Source of the DNA: Streptosporangium sp. NBC_01756
Lineage (GTDB): Bacteria; Actinomycetota; Actinomycetes; Streptosporangiales; Streptosporangiaceae
Direction of reading: 5' to 3'
Length of the DNA: 64,000 nt
NCBI RefSeq assembly: GCF_035917975.1
Contig: NZ_CP109130.1
Coordinates: forward strand, 2,728,001-2,792,000
Below the pieces are notes generated by a model. The model saw nothing but the letters and a program-made list of their open reading frames with translations. It did no database searches and was not told the DNA's origin. A program made the position numbers and the translations under genes. Below are positions 1 to 7,222 of the stretch, piece by piece; positions within the stretch are counted from its first letter, which is position 1; each line of letters begins with the position of its first letter.

Positions 1-784
1 GCACGGCTCCGGTCAGTTCCTCGACCCACTGGCCGACCGAGCCGCCGATCCATCGGCCCTTGTGGTCACGGGTGGCGGGCAGTGGCCGGTCGGTGATCCG
101 GCCGGGGAAGTTGTAGATCGTGCGAATCTCGCGCGGATCCCGGTTCACGGCTGCCGCCGCCTCGTCGATGATCGGCCGCGAAGTCCGGTAGCGCTCGCTG
201 AGCCAGTCCGCCGCGTGGCCGGGGATCCAGCCGTCGGCCACCCGGCCGGTGGCGGCCAGGGATTTCGGTCCGTTCGATCCCGTCCACACGGGAGGCGCGG
301 CCACGGGAGCGGGCTCGATCTGGTGCACCTGGTAGTGGCGGCCCTGGTAGGTGACCGGCGATCCACCGCCCGACAGCTTCTTGATCAGGACGATCGCCTC
401 CTCGAAGGCGTCCACCGCATCGGCCGGTGACAGCCGGGGCACACCCATGTCGGCGATCCGGTCCCACAGCCCGCCGGCGCCCATGCCGAGCACGACGCGG
501 CCGCCGGACAGCGCCGACAGCGACGTCGCGGTCCTGGCCAACATGGGAGCGGGCCGGGTCGGCAGGTTGGTGACATTGACGAGGCCGGCGATGTGCTGCG
601 TACGTCCGAGGATGAAGCCGAGTGCGGCGTAGGCGTCCAGTCGTTCGCCGATGTAGGGATGATCCGACAGCGAGAAGAGGTCAAGCCCGTCGCGGTCGGC
701 CTGCTGAGCCATGCGCGTCAGCTCCGGCGCCTCGCCGATGCCGCTGTGCGCGCCGAAGCCGAAGACGACGTCGTGTCCGAACAA
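1..784 (-). CDS. LLM-class flavin (F420)-dependent oxidoreductase, 3' end outside window
   Basis: The 261 visible codons read as a luciferase-like monooxygenase-fold oxidoreductase: an N-terminal strand with FGFGAHSG, a SLSDHPY strand, LSGGRVVLGMGAGG in the middle and VWTGSNGPKSLAATGRVADGW towards the cut end. Proteins of this shape normally bind F420 or FMN and move hydride to or from small organic substrates; the substrate cannot be told here. I chose the TTG at 784 because GAGGAAAGG lies seven bases upstream and the conserved strand starts a few codons later. It is the last of three leftward genes (MarR, truncated oxidoreductase, this one). The C-terminus lies beyond base 1. Confidence 0.85.
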   Translation of the reverse strand, partial: MFGHDVVFGFGAHSGIGEAPELTRMAQQADRDGLDLFSLSDHPYIGERLDAYAALGFILGRTQHIAGLVNVTNLPTRPAPMLARTATSLSALSGGRVVLGMGAGGLWDRIADMGVPRLSPADAVDAFEEAIVLIKKLSGGGSPVTYQGRHYQVHQIEPAPVAAPPVWTGSNGPKSLAATGRVADGWIPGHAADWLSERYRTSRPIIDEAAAAVNRDPREIRTIYNFPGRITDRPLPATRDHKGRWIGGSVGQWVEELTGAV

Positions 785-803
785 GGGTCTGCCTTTCCTC
801 AGT

Positions 804-851
804 GGTGTCCCGGTGTCCCGGTGTCCCGGTGTCCCGGTGTCCTGGTGTCCG
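804..851. repeat. Six-copy 8-bp tandem repeat
   Basis: The unit GGTGTCCC occurs four times perfectly (804-835), followed by two copies with a changed last base (836-851). It lies in the leader between the truncated oxidoreductase and the LLM oxidoreductase, just upstream of the latter's ribosome binding site. It is a simple slippage-prone array with no spacers, so not a CRISPR. Confidence 0.95.
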
Positions 852-906
852 GCGAGTGTGGCGGCCGAGCGTTCCGAGCCGCCGCGGAAAGCGCGGCCCG
901 TCGCCT

Positions 907-1197
907 TCAGGCGGAGCCGAACTGCTCGGCGAAGCGGCCGGTGAACAGGTCGGCCCCCTTGTACTGGACAACCGTCTCGGCCTGGACGCGGACCACCGTG
1001 CCCCGGGTCAGGAATTCGGCGTAGGGGAAGAAAATGTTGCTCCCCCAGTCGGGCCGGGTCAGCGTCCGCAGCGATCCCGCCGTGTTGACGAACGCGTCCC
1101 CGGGATCGATGTGGACGACCTCCGTCTCGGCGACCAGCGCCTTGGCGAGTGCCGACCCTCCGTAACCGCCGCCGATGACCGCCACTGTACGGCTCAT
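907..1197 (-). pseudogene. Internally deleted FAD/NAD(P) oxidoreductase (FSP1/NDH-2-like)
   Basis: The 96-residue product starts like an FAD/NAD(P) disulfide-reductase-fold enzyme, with the dinucleotide motif GGGYGGSALAKAL, but stops where a family member of about 350 residues would still need its second nucleotide-binding domain. The last twenty residues (QYKGADLFTGRFAEQF) look like the extreme C-terminus of the AIFM2/FSP1-type family, which commonly ends with a K-x-K/R-DLF segment. The simplest reading is an in-frame loss of about 250 codons that fused the head to the tail. The ATG at 1197 is chosen because the dinucleotide motif follows at once. Two strong palindromes just upstream suggest MarR control. 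It could still be expressed as a small protein, but catalysis is unlikely. Confidence 0.65.
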
Positions 1198-1228
1198 GAT
1201 GCGCACCCCGATCGACAAAAGAAATTGA

Positions 1229-1243
1229 GTTCGCGACACGAAC
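1229..1243. promoter_or_regulatory. Candidate MarR operator, proximal half
   Basis: GTTCG and CGAAC arms flank a five-base centre. The site lies 32 bases upstream of the oxidoreductase start at 1197 and about two helical turns from the perfect palindrome at 1251-1265. Confidence 0.55.
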
Positions 1244-1250
1244 CATATTA

Positions 1251-1265
1251 GTTCGTGTCACGAAC
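1251..1265. promoter_or_regulatory. Candidate MarR operator, perfect palindrome
   Basis: GTTCGTGTCACGAAC has seven-base arms around one central base. It lies between the MarR gene and the oxidoreductase it probably controls. A related half-site pair, TTCGT-AGG-ACGAA, occurs in front of the MarR gene itself at 1797-1809. Confidence 0.65.
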
Positions 1266-1282
1266 TGCAACCCGGGGCGATT

Positions 1283-1765
1283 TCAACGCTCGCGTTCCGG
1301 GGGTGCTCCCCCGCCGGGCTCCAGGAAGACCACGGGGACCTTGTTGTCCAGCACGACGCGGCCGAGCAGGTCGGCGAACGTGTCGCGGTCGGCGTCGGCG
1401 AGCCCCGTCGCCAGGTTCTCGATTCGCCCGCAGGCCTCGCCGTAGAACTCCTCCGCGAGCCCGCCTCCCTTCCTGGTGAGCGCGATCCGCACCGCACGCC
1501 AGTCCTGCGGATCCGGTATGCGTCGAACCAGGCCGTTGCGCTCGGTGCGGTCCACCAGGCCGGTGAGGCTCGACTTGGCCAGCCTCAGCATCGCACCCAG
1601 CTCGCTCATGCCGTACGGCTGCGCCATCAGCACGCACAGCAACCGCCCCTGCTGCGAGGTGAGGCCGTACTCCCTGGCGGACTCGGCGTACACGGCGTTA
1701 ACCAGGAACGTGGACCGGACCAGCGCGGCCACTACTCCGATCCGTCCCTCGTCATGCTTTCCCAC
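1283..1765 (-). CDS. MarR-family transcriptional regulator
   Basis: The 160-residue product has the MarR winged-helix core: AREYGLTSQQGRLLCVL, GMSELGAMLRLAKSSLTGLVDRTE (recognition helix) and GLVRRIPDPQDWRAVRIALT (wing). Such dimers repress genes until a small ligand binds. I favour the GTG at 1765 because it gives a family-sized protein and leaves the palindrome at 1797-1809 upstream of the coding region; ATGs at 1819 and 1864 are in frame but would put the palindrome inside the gene. No start has a strong ribosome binding site. The downstream oxidoreductase promoter carries matching palindromes, so autoregulation plus control of the two oxidoreductases is likely. Confidence 0.85.
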   Translation of the reverse strand: MGKHDEGRIGVVAALVRSTFLVNAVYAESAREYGLTSQQGRLLCVLMAQPYGMSELGAMLRLAKSSLTGLVDRTERNGLVRRIPDPQDWRAVRIALTRKGGGLAEEFYGEACGRIENLATGLADADRDTFADLLGRVVLDNKVPVVFLEPGGGAPPERER

Positions 1766-1796
1766 GCGTTCAGGGTAACATTCAAATGCTTTATAA

Positions 1797-1809
1797 TTCG
1801 TAGGACGAA
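1797..1809. promoter_or_regulatory. Candidate MarR autoregulatory operator
   Basis: TTCGT-AGG-ACGAA shares its arms with the palindromes at 1229-1265 and lies 32 bases upstream of the chosen MarR start. Confidence 0.5.
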
Positions 1810-1939
1810 CTACCCTCATCGGTGGGCCACCGATGCCGCGATGACCGTAGGAATAGCAAGCCATGAATCCGGCTGATCAGGCCCCTGGCAGACCGCCGTA
1901 CGCGATCGACTGCTGTCAGCTAAGCCAGAGAACCCGTAG

Positions 1940-2104
1940 GACGACTACGCGCAGTTGGTCTTCGAGTATGAGATAAACGGCCAGGCCTTCTCGACAATCA
2001 CCAAAGGCGTGCGCACGCATGTTCGCATCGGAACGTTTCCTGTTATAGGAGTCCCCACTCCACGGATGGATCTCAAGCAGGTCGACGAGCGACGCGAACG
2101 ATAG
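1940..2104 (+). pseudogene. Possible 3' remnant of an unidentified gene
   Basis: After a TAG at 1937 one frame stays open to the TAG at 2102-2104 and reads like a protein tail (DYAQLVFEYEINGQAF, then RIGTFPVIGVPTPRM). It lacks a good start (only TTG at 1955) and ends inside a strong terminator hairpin, so it looks like the end of a gene whose 5' part was lost. I do not recognise the family. The rest of 1766-2169 holds only the MarR promoter region and this terminator. Confidence 0.3.
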
Positions 2105-2132
2105 CAGCCCTTCCTTGGGAAGGGTTGCTATC
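2100..2132. terminator. Strong hairpin terminator
   Basis: A fifteen-base-pair stem (GATAGCAGCCCTTCC paired with GGAAGGGTTGCTATC, one G-T pair) encloses a three-base loop. It lies between the rightward remnant at 1940-2104 and the leftward DUF6247-like gene, so it can serve both directions. Confidence 0.8.
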
Positions 2133-2169
2133 CCTCGGCCGCGCCGTCCTCGATCTCCACCGCATACAT

Positions 2170-2496
2170 TTACAGCCCCAGCCGCGCCTTGGTCTCGGCC
2201 CAGGATCGGGCGGCCACGTTTTCGCCCCGGACCAGCCGATCCGCATGGTCGAGCAGCGCGCGGTGGCCCGCGACGTCAGCCGACGACCAGGCGACTCGCC
2301 ACCATCGCTCGACGAACGAGGTCACCACCGTTAGGTCAAGGGTCTCCGTCGCCTCGGCCATGACAGCCCGGAACTCCCGGTCGAAATCTCCAACTTCTTC
2401 GGGAAGCAGAGCGGCCCGGATCGCACGCGGTGTCTTGTCCGGCGCGGGCAGAAAAGGCGCGACAGCCCTGTTCCCGTGTGGTTCTGCGGTCATCAT
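2170..2496 (-). CDS. DUF6247-like small protein
   Basis: The 108-residue product has TPRAIRAALLPEEVGDFDREFRA, then TETLDLTVVTSFVERWWRVAW and a terminal helix with a HRALLDHADRL pattern, matching small actinobacterial proteins annotated DUF6247, which often sit beside toxin-like genes. No enzyme motif is visible. I place the start at the ATG at 2496 because AAGGAGG lies eight bases upstream; the in-frame GTG at 2505 overlaps that site. It follows a broken toxin gene in the same direction, with a 285-base gap (2497-2781) in which I see no convincing gene, only a 39-codon open frame reading leftward from about 2640. Confidence 0.55.
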   Translation of the reverse strand: MMTAEPHGNRAVAPFLPAPDKTPRAIRAALLPEEVGDFDREFRAVMAEATETLDLTVVTSFVERWWRVAWSSADVAGHRALLDHADRLVRGENVAARSWAETKARLGL

Positions 2497-2781
2497 GTCG
2501 GTCACCTCCTTCCGTCAGGCTAGAGGATCCTCCCGACACTTCACAGGCAACCCGGCAGGCCGATCGGCCACAACATCCATGACGCCCCTCGGAGCCACAT
2601 GGCAGAAGCCTCCGGTCTTCGGCAAATCAACCATGATGGAAGACCCGCAGCCTCAGTCGTCTCGCTCGGACGGGTCACCTGGCTTGACGTGGGTGCCGCC
2701 GAGGCTGGGGTATCCATCGGAGCTCCGGAGGCCGCCGCGATCCGAGTGGGAGATCACCTGATCGGATTCCAGCCTTCGGCT

Positions 2782-3138
2782 TCAGACATCGGTGTCCTTC
2801 GGGTGACGAGGTGATGCGTAGACGACCCAGACAGTTCGGGTCGCGTCGTCGACGACATAGCGGACGCGCCCGCCGCTGGTGACTTCGAATTCCCATTGCT
2901 CCAGTTCATGGCCATTGTGGCGATGAGTCGCGAGGTCGCCGCGTAGGCGATGTTGACGCTCATGATCAGCCCGTGAGCGCGGATCGGCGCGCAGTACCTC
3001 AAAACACCGGCGCGTGTTGGCCAAAGCGTGACGGCACAACTCCTCCCATCCCTTGACCGCGTCACTGCTACCGAACCGGATATCTTATTCGTCATCCGGA
3101 GGCGGGACCGTGACCCGATCACCACGCTTCGGACTCAT
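2782..3138 (-). pseudogene. ParE/RelE-like toxin gene with nonsense codon
   Basis: Read from the ATG at 3138, the frame gives MSPKRGDRVTVPPPDDE, then TAA at 3087-3085, then continues open for 100 codons (DIRFGSSDAVKGWEELC ... LEQWEFEVTSGGRVRYVVDD ... VWVVYASPRHPKD). The part after the stop matches small ParE-like toxins of actinobacteria, in which a tyrosine or tryptophan usually occupies the stop position, so one base change explains it. The ATG overlaps the antitoxin stop by four bases, the normal coupling for such pairs. Translation from a later GTG or TTG could give a shortened protein, but an active toxin is doubtful. Confidence 0.65.
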
Positions 3139-3605
3139 CCTGAGACCTCAACTGGTCCGAAGTCACCGCTTGTGGCCTTGCGAGCCTGGGCGTAGCGCAC
3201 AGAGTCGGCCTTGATCCGAGCGGTCGCCCGCCAGCCCGCGATGACTTCCTGGGTGGTGACGTCGACATCCAACTCCGCGGCGTCGGAGAGCGCCTCTACC
3301 AGTTCGAGGGTGAAGGCACGCAGTTCGGCGGAGGTGAGGTGGCGCACCCAGGGGAAGACCTCGGGCATGGCGATGACCAGCGTGCGGGCGGTCGGATCGT
3401 GCTTGATGAGGGCGAGGAACAGACGGGATGCGGTAGCCAGCGTCTGCCCGCGCTGATCCTCGCGGTCGGCGGCGGTCAGGTAGAAATCGGGGGCGTCGCG
3501 GTGGGTGATGCGTACTCGACCGAGGCGCGCGGCGCGTTCGGCGACGGCTCGGGGGTTTCTCGACAGGTCCGAGAAGGTGACGGCGTCGGCGTTACTGGTG
3601 CTCAC
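3135..3605 (-). CDS. Phd/YefM-type antitoxin-like protein
   Basis: The N-terminus (VTFSDLSRNPRAVAERAARLGRVRITHRDAPDFYLTAA) has the Phd/YefM fold pattern: a short strand, a helix, then two strands presenting a DNA-binding face. A long helical C-terminal part follows, giving 156 residues, longer than classical Phd. Such proteins bind and neutralise the cognate toxin and repress their own operon. I chose the GTG at 3605; upstream of it lies a palindrome (3620-3635) suited to autoregulation. Its TGA overlaps the start of the downstream broken toxin. Confidence 0.65.
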   Translation of the reverse strand: MSTSNADAVTFSDLSRNPRAVAERAARLGRVRITHRDAPDFYLTAADREDQRGQTLATASRLFLALIKHDPTARTLVIAMPEVFPWVRHLTSAELRAFTLELVEALSDAAELDVDVTTQEVIAGWRATARIKADSVRYAQARKATSGDFGPVEVSG

Positions 3606-3619
3606 CCTGCCATCGTAAG

Positions 3620-3635
3620 TCAGAACACATTCTGA
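3620..3635. promoter_or_regulatory. Candidate antitoxin operator
   Basis: TCAGAA-CACA-TTCTGA is a perfect inverted repeat starting 15 bases upstream of the antitoxin GTG, where autoregulatory sites of Phd-type operons normally lie. Confidence 0.45.
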
Positions 3636-3663
3636 TAGATGGTGAACCACTGGAGAGAATGCC

Positions 3664-3693
3664 CTGCCGTCGCCTGCCGTCGCCTGCCGTCGA
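3664..3693. repeat. Three-copy 10-bp tandem repeat
   Basis: CTGCCGTCGC is repeated three times (last base of the third copy altered) between the etfA terminator and the antitoxin promoter region. Confidence 0.9.
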
Positions 3694-3711
3694 AGCATCT
3701 GGGAATGGAGA

Positions 3712-3740
3712 ACGGCGCCGCACGTCAGGTGCGGCGCCGT
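3712..3740 (-). terminator. etfBA terminator
   Basis: A twelve-base-pair perfect stem (ACGGCGCCGCAC / GTGCGGCGCCGT) with a five-base loop lies 15 bases after the etfA stop; an outer GGAG/CTCC pair can extend it. Confidence 0.75.
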
Positions 3741-3754
3741 CTCCCTCTGCGGCC

Positions 3755-4708
3755 CTACTTGCGCTTGACGACCTCGTCGGTCAGCTGCGGGACGACCTGG
3801 TTCAGGTCACCCACCACACCGAAGTCGGCGAGCTCGAAGATCGGTGCCTCGGGGTCCTTGTTGATCGCGACGATCGTCTTGGCGGTCTGCATGCCGGCCC
3901 GGTGCTGGATGGCACCGGAGATGCCCGCCGCGATGTAGAGCTGCGGCGACACGGTCTTGCCGGTCTGGCCGACCTGGAACTGGTGCGGGTACCAGCCGGC
4001 GTCGGTGGCGGCGCGGGAGGCGCCCACGGCCGCGCCGAGCGAGTCGGCCAGCTTCTCGATGATCGAGAAGTTCTCCGCCGAACCCACGCCACGGCCGCCG
4101 GAGACCACGATGGCGGCCTCGGTGAGCTCAGGGCGGGCGCCCTTCTCCTCCTTGACGCGCTCCACGACCCTGGCGCCCTTGGCGGCCTCGGAGACGGTCA
4201 CCGAGACCTGCTCCTCGGCACCGGCGCCCGCGGCGGCCTCGATCGGCGTCGCGTTGGGGCGGACCGCGACGATCGGGGTGCCCTTGGTCACCCGCGACTG
4301 GACGTTGACGCCGCCGCCGAAGATCGACTGCTCGGCGACCAGGCCGTCCTGGAGGCCCACGACGTCGGTGAGGACACCAGAGTCGATCTTGATGGCCAGC
4401 CGGCCCGCGATCTCCTTCGCCTCCGCCGTCGCGGCGACGAGCACCGCGGCCGGGGACTTCTCGGAGACGAGCTGGGCCAGCAGTTCCGCCTTCGGCGCGA
4501 CGACGTAGTCGGCGATGTCGGCGGAGTCGGCCAGGTAGATCTTCTCCGCGCCGTACTCGGCCAGCCTGGCCTTGGCGTCGGGAGAGTAGCCCGGCCCCGT
4601 CCACACGGCCGACGGCGTGCCCAGCTTGCGGGCGAGCGTCAGCAGCTCCAGCGTGACCTTCTTGACCTGGCCTTCGACGTGCTCGACCAGAACGAGAATC
4701 TCAGACAT
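3755..4708 (-). CDS. etfA: Electron transfer flavoprotein subunit alpha
   Basis: The 317-residue product has the ETF-alpha plan: an N-terminal alpha/beta domain ([22 protein letters not shown]) and a C-terminal FAD domain with [50 protein letters not shown] and a final [20 protein letters not shown]. With EtfB it carries electrons from acyl-CoA and related dehydrogenases to the quinone pool in the cytoplasm. I use the ATG at 4708, where a G-run lies ten bases upstream; an in-frame TTG three codons earlier has no site. It follows etfB after 19 bases and ends at a strong hairpin. Confidence 0.96.
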   Translation of the reverse strand: MSEILVLVEHVEGQVKKVTLELLTLARKLGTPSAVWTGPGYSPDAKARLAEYGAEKIYLADSADIADYVVAPKAELLAQLVSEKSPAAVLVAATAEAKEIAGRLAIKIDSGVLTDVVGLQDGLVAEQSIFGGGVNVQSRVTKGTPIVAVRPNATPIEAAAGAGAEEQVSVTVSEAAKGARVVERVKEEKGARPELTEAAIVVSGGRGVGSAENFSIIEKLADSLGAAVGASRAATDAGWYPHQFQVGQTGKTVSPQLYIAAGISGAIQHRAGMQTAKTIVAINKDPEAPIFELADFGVVGDLNQVVPQLTDEVVKRK

Positions 4709-4727
4709 GTCAGCCAACCCCCCGTTC

Positions 4728-5507
4728 TCAGACGAACTTCTTCGACGCGAGGTAGTCGGCGGTCTTCACGCCGCCGTCGCCCTCGTCCTTGACGACCGTG
4801 CCGGCCGCGCGCGGCGGGGCGACGGCGAAGTCGGCGACCTCGCTCCAGGAGTTGGCCAGGCCGACCTGGGCGGCGTCGATCTCGGCGTCGGCGAGGCCGA
4901 GCTTCTCGACCGGCTTCTTCTTCGCCGCCATGATGCCCTTGAAGGACGGGTAACGCGGGTCGTTGATCTTCTCGACCACGGAGACGACGGCGGGCAGCGA
5001 TGCCTCCACCTTGTCGTAACCGTAGTCGGTGACGCGCTGGACGGCGATGGACGAGCCGTTCACCTCGACCTTGTTGGCGAAGGTGAGCTGCGGCACGCCG
5101 AGACGCTCGGCCAGCATGGCGGCGAGGACGCCGGTGCGGGCGTCGGTCGACTCGGAGCCGAGCACGACCAGATCGAAACCGATCTTCTTGAGCGTCTGTG
5201 CCAGGGCGTAGGAGGTGCCCAGCGCGTCGGAGCCGTGCAGTGCGTCGTCCACCAGGTGGACCGCCTTGTCGGCACCCATGGCCAGGGCCTTGCGAATGGT
5301 GTCACTGGCCTTGTCGGGGCCCATGGTGAGGACGGTCACCTCACCGCCGTGGGCCTCCTTCAGGCGCAGCGCCTCCTCGACCGCGTACTCACACAGTTCG
5401 TTGATGACGCCGTCGGCGGCATCGCGGTCGAGTGTCTTGTCATCGGACCTCAGCTTGCGCTCGGTCGCCGTATCGGGGACCTGCTTCACGCAGACGACGA
5501 TGTTCAT
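4728..5507 (-). CDS. etfB: Electron transfer flavoprotein subunit beta
   Basis: The 259-residue product starts MNIVVCVKQVPDTATERKL and contains the AMP-binding ETF-beta features (VLTMGPDKASDTIRKALAMGAD, DLVVLGSESTDARTGVL, VTDYGYDKVEASLPAVVSVVEKINDPRYPSFKGIM). It pairs with EtfA to form the electron carrier for fatty-acid and amine dehydrogenases. The ATG at 5507 begins exactly at the conserved first strand; in-frame codons further up do not match the family. It is first in a two-gene operon, with a promoter candidate about 180 bases upstream. Confidence 0.96.
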   Translation of the reverse strand: MNIVVCVKQVPDTATERKLRSDDKTLDRDAADGVINELCEYAVEEALRLKEAHGGEVTVLTMGPDKASDTIRKALAMGADKAVHLVDDALHGSDALGTSYALAQTLKKIGFDLVVLGSESTDARTGVLAAMLAERLGVPQLTFANKVEVNGSSIAVQRVTDYGYDKVEASLPAVVSVVEKINDPRYPSFKGIMAAKKKPVEKLGLADAEIDAAQVGLANSWSEVADFAVAPPRAAGTVVKDEGDGGVKTADYLASKKFV

Positions 5508-5683
5508 GGCCGGTGGCCGACCTCCCGTGTTCACGTGCGCCACCGCGTCGCTGCGGTTGGCGCCGGATGCTCGGTACGCACACGCGGGGCACGTGCGCGC
5601 GATGCCAAGACTGCCAGGTGCCCGAGGGCGGTATGACAGTGGGTGGCCCGGACGGAAACATACCCGCCCTGACTCCCGCCATC

Positions 5684-5711
5684 ATGTTACCCATCGGTAG
5701 CTTAGGTGCAA
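5684..5711 (-). promoter_or_regulatory. Candidate etfB promoter
   Basis: On the minus strand TTGCAC (5711-5706) is separated by 16 bases from TAACAT (5689-5684), a plausible housekeeping-type -35/-10 pair that would give a leader of about 170 bases before etfB. Otherwise 5508-5832 holds nothing I can identify. Confidence 0.4.
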
Positions 5712-5832
5712 ACCACCAGGCTGTACGGCTCGCACCGGGCAGCCGGTGGCCCTCCCACCATACCGAACTATGTTCCGGAATTGGTGCGCGAATCCCCGCC
5801 TCCCGGCGAGCCGTCGGGAACACCGGAGGATC

Positions 5833-7164
5833 TCAGCTGGCTATCAGGATCGCCACCAGGACGAAAACCACCGTGCCGAGGGCCAGCGCGAGGGTGAGGG
5901 TGCTGAAGAACGCACCGAGGACGGCCCAGAGCACTACGGCACCGGCGGCGCTGCCCAGGTCGACGATCATGCGCGGACGGTTCCGCCGGGCGAACAGGGC
6001 GATCGCCCCGTCGACGAGCGTCACCAGGCCGTAGCCGGTGAGCAGGAGCAGCGCCACCTCGGGAAGCGGCTCCCTGGCCGTGGCGGCCATCAGAGAGACG
6101 AGCAGACCGGTGCCGACGACCCAGCGGCGGTGCAGGACCACCCGGCGGCGCTCGCGGAGCTCCTCCGCCGAGAGCCTGCCGGACACCGGCCGCCGCCCGC
6201 GACGCCACTCACGGGTGGTGAGCTCCTGTACGGCGTTCCCCGCTCCTCCCGCCTCGTGCAGGGCGATGTCCTGGATCTCGGCGGGCTCCCGGCCCCCGAC
6301 GGCCTCATGGACCCGGGTGGCGACCGGGGAGGGACGGGGCCGGGGCCGCGGGATCACCGTGTGGGCGGCCGGGCCCGCGGCACCCAGGCGGTCCAGCAGC
6401 TCGCCCGCGACGGGCCGGTCGGCCGGATCCCGCCGCAGGCAATCCTGGAGCACCGGATCCAGCCAGCCGGGCACCCCCTCCAGGTCGGGGGCCTGATGGA
6501 CGACGCGGTAGCCCACCGCCGAGGCCGGGCCCGTGCCGAACGGATGCCGGCCGGTGGCCGCGTAGGCCAGCGTGGCGCCGAACGAGAAGAGGTCGGCCTC
6601 CGCCCCGGAACCGGTGCCCTCGATCACCTCGGGCGCCAGGTAGCCCGGTGTGCCGAGAATCACACCGGACACGGTGACCGAGACGGAGTCGAGCGCGCAG
6701 GCGATGCCGAAGTCGATCACGACCGGCTCGCCGTCGGTCAGGATCACGTTGGCGGGCTTCAGGTCGCGGTGCACGACCCCGGCCGCGTGCACCGCGGCCA
6801 GCGCCTCGGCCAGGCCGCGCGCCAGCCGTACGAGACCGTCGCCCTCGACCGGCCCGTCACCGGCGACCACCGCGCTGAGCGGCCGGCCCTGCACGTATCG
6901 GGTGACCAGGTAGGGGCGATCGCCTTCCAGCGAGGCGTCCAGGACCTCGGCGACGTGCGGCCCCTCGACCCGCCGCATGGTCTCCACCTCACGGGCCAGC
7001 CGCGCGAGGGCCGTCGCGTCGGCCGCGACCTGCGGATGCAGGATCTTGACCGCCACCGTGTGCCCCTCGGGGTCCAGCGCCAGGTGGACCTCGCCGAACC
7101 CGCCCGCGCCCAGTGTCGACAGCAGGCGGTACGGGCCGAGGCGTGCACCGTCCGGCGCTCCCAT
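5833..7164 (-). CDS. Membrane Ser/Thr protein kinase (first of three)
   Basis: Residues about 9-265 form a Hanks-type kinase: glycine loop LGAGGFGEVHLAL, lysine in VAVKILHP, catalytic loop HRDLKPANV, DFG in VIDFGIA, and the GTPGYLAPE activation segment. A basic linker follows and then four hydrophobic stretches from about residue 355 (VVGTGLLVSLMAATA, LPEVALLLLTGYGLVTLV, AAGAVVLWAVLGAFF, LALALGTVVFVLVAILIAS), so the kinase is held at the membrane by a C-terminal multi-pass domain rather than a PASTA sensor. The ATG at 7164 has an upstream AGGGAG. It lies 58 bases downstream of the next kinase gene and may share its transcript. Confidence 0.9.
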   Translation of the reverse strand: MGAPDGARLGPYRLLSTLGAGGFGEVHLALDPEGHTVAVKILHPQVAADATALARLAREVETMRRVEGPHVAEVLDASLEGDRPYLVTRYVQGRPLSAVVAGDGPVEGDGLVRLARGLAEALAAVHAAGVVHRDLKPANVILTDGEPVVIDFGIACALDSVSVTVSGVILGTPGYLAPEVIEGTGSGAEADLFSFGATLAYAATGRHPFGTGPASAVGYRVVHQAPDLEGVPGWLDPVLQDCLRRDPADRPVAGELLDRLGAAGPAAHTVIPRPRPRPSPVATRVHEAVGGREPAEIQDIALHEAGGAGNAVQELTTREWRRGRRPVSGRLSAEELRERRRVVLHRRWVVGTGLLVSLMAATAREPLPEVALLLLTGYGLVTLVDGAIALFARRNRPRMIVDLGSAAGAVVLWAVLGAFFSTLTLALALGTVVFVLVAILIAS

Positions 7165-7222
7165 GCGACTCCCTCCGGCGTGTCTCCCCCCATCGTGCCC
7201 TAGAGGGGCCGATCTCGCACGA

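Noticed and set aside
804..851. Short regular repeats resembling a CRISPR
   Set aside because: The units are 8 bases, contiguous and without spacers.
2599..2814. 71-codon rightward open frame
   Set aside because: No ribosome binding site and no recognisable protein; it is antisense to the end of the broken toxin gene.
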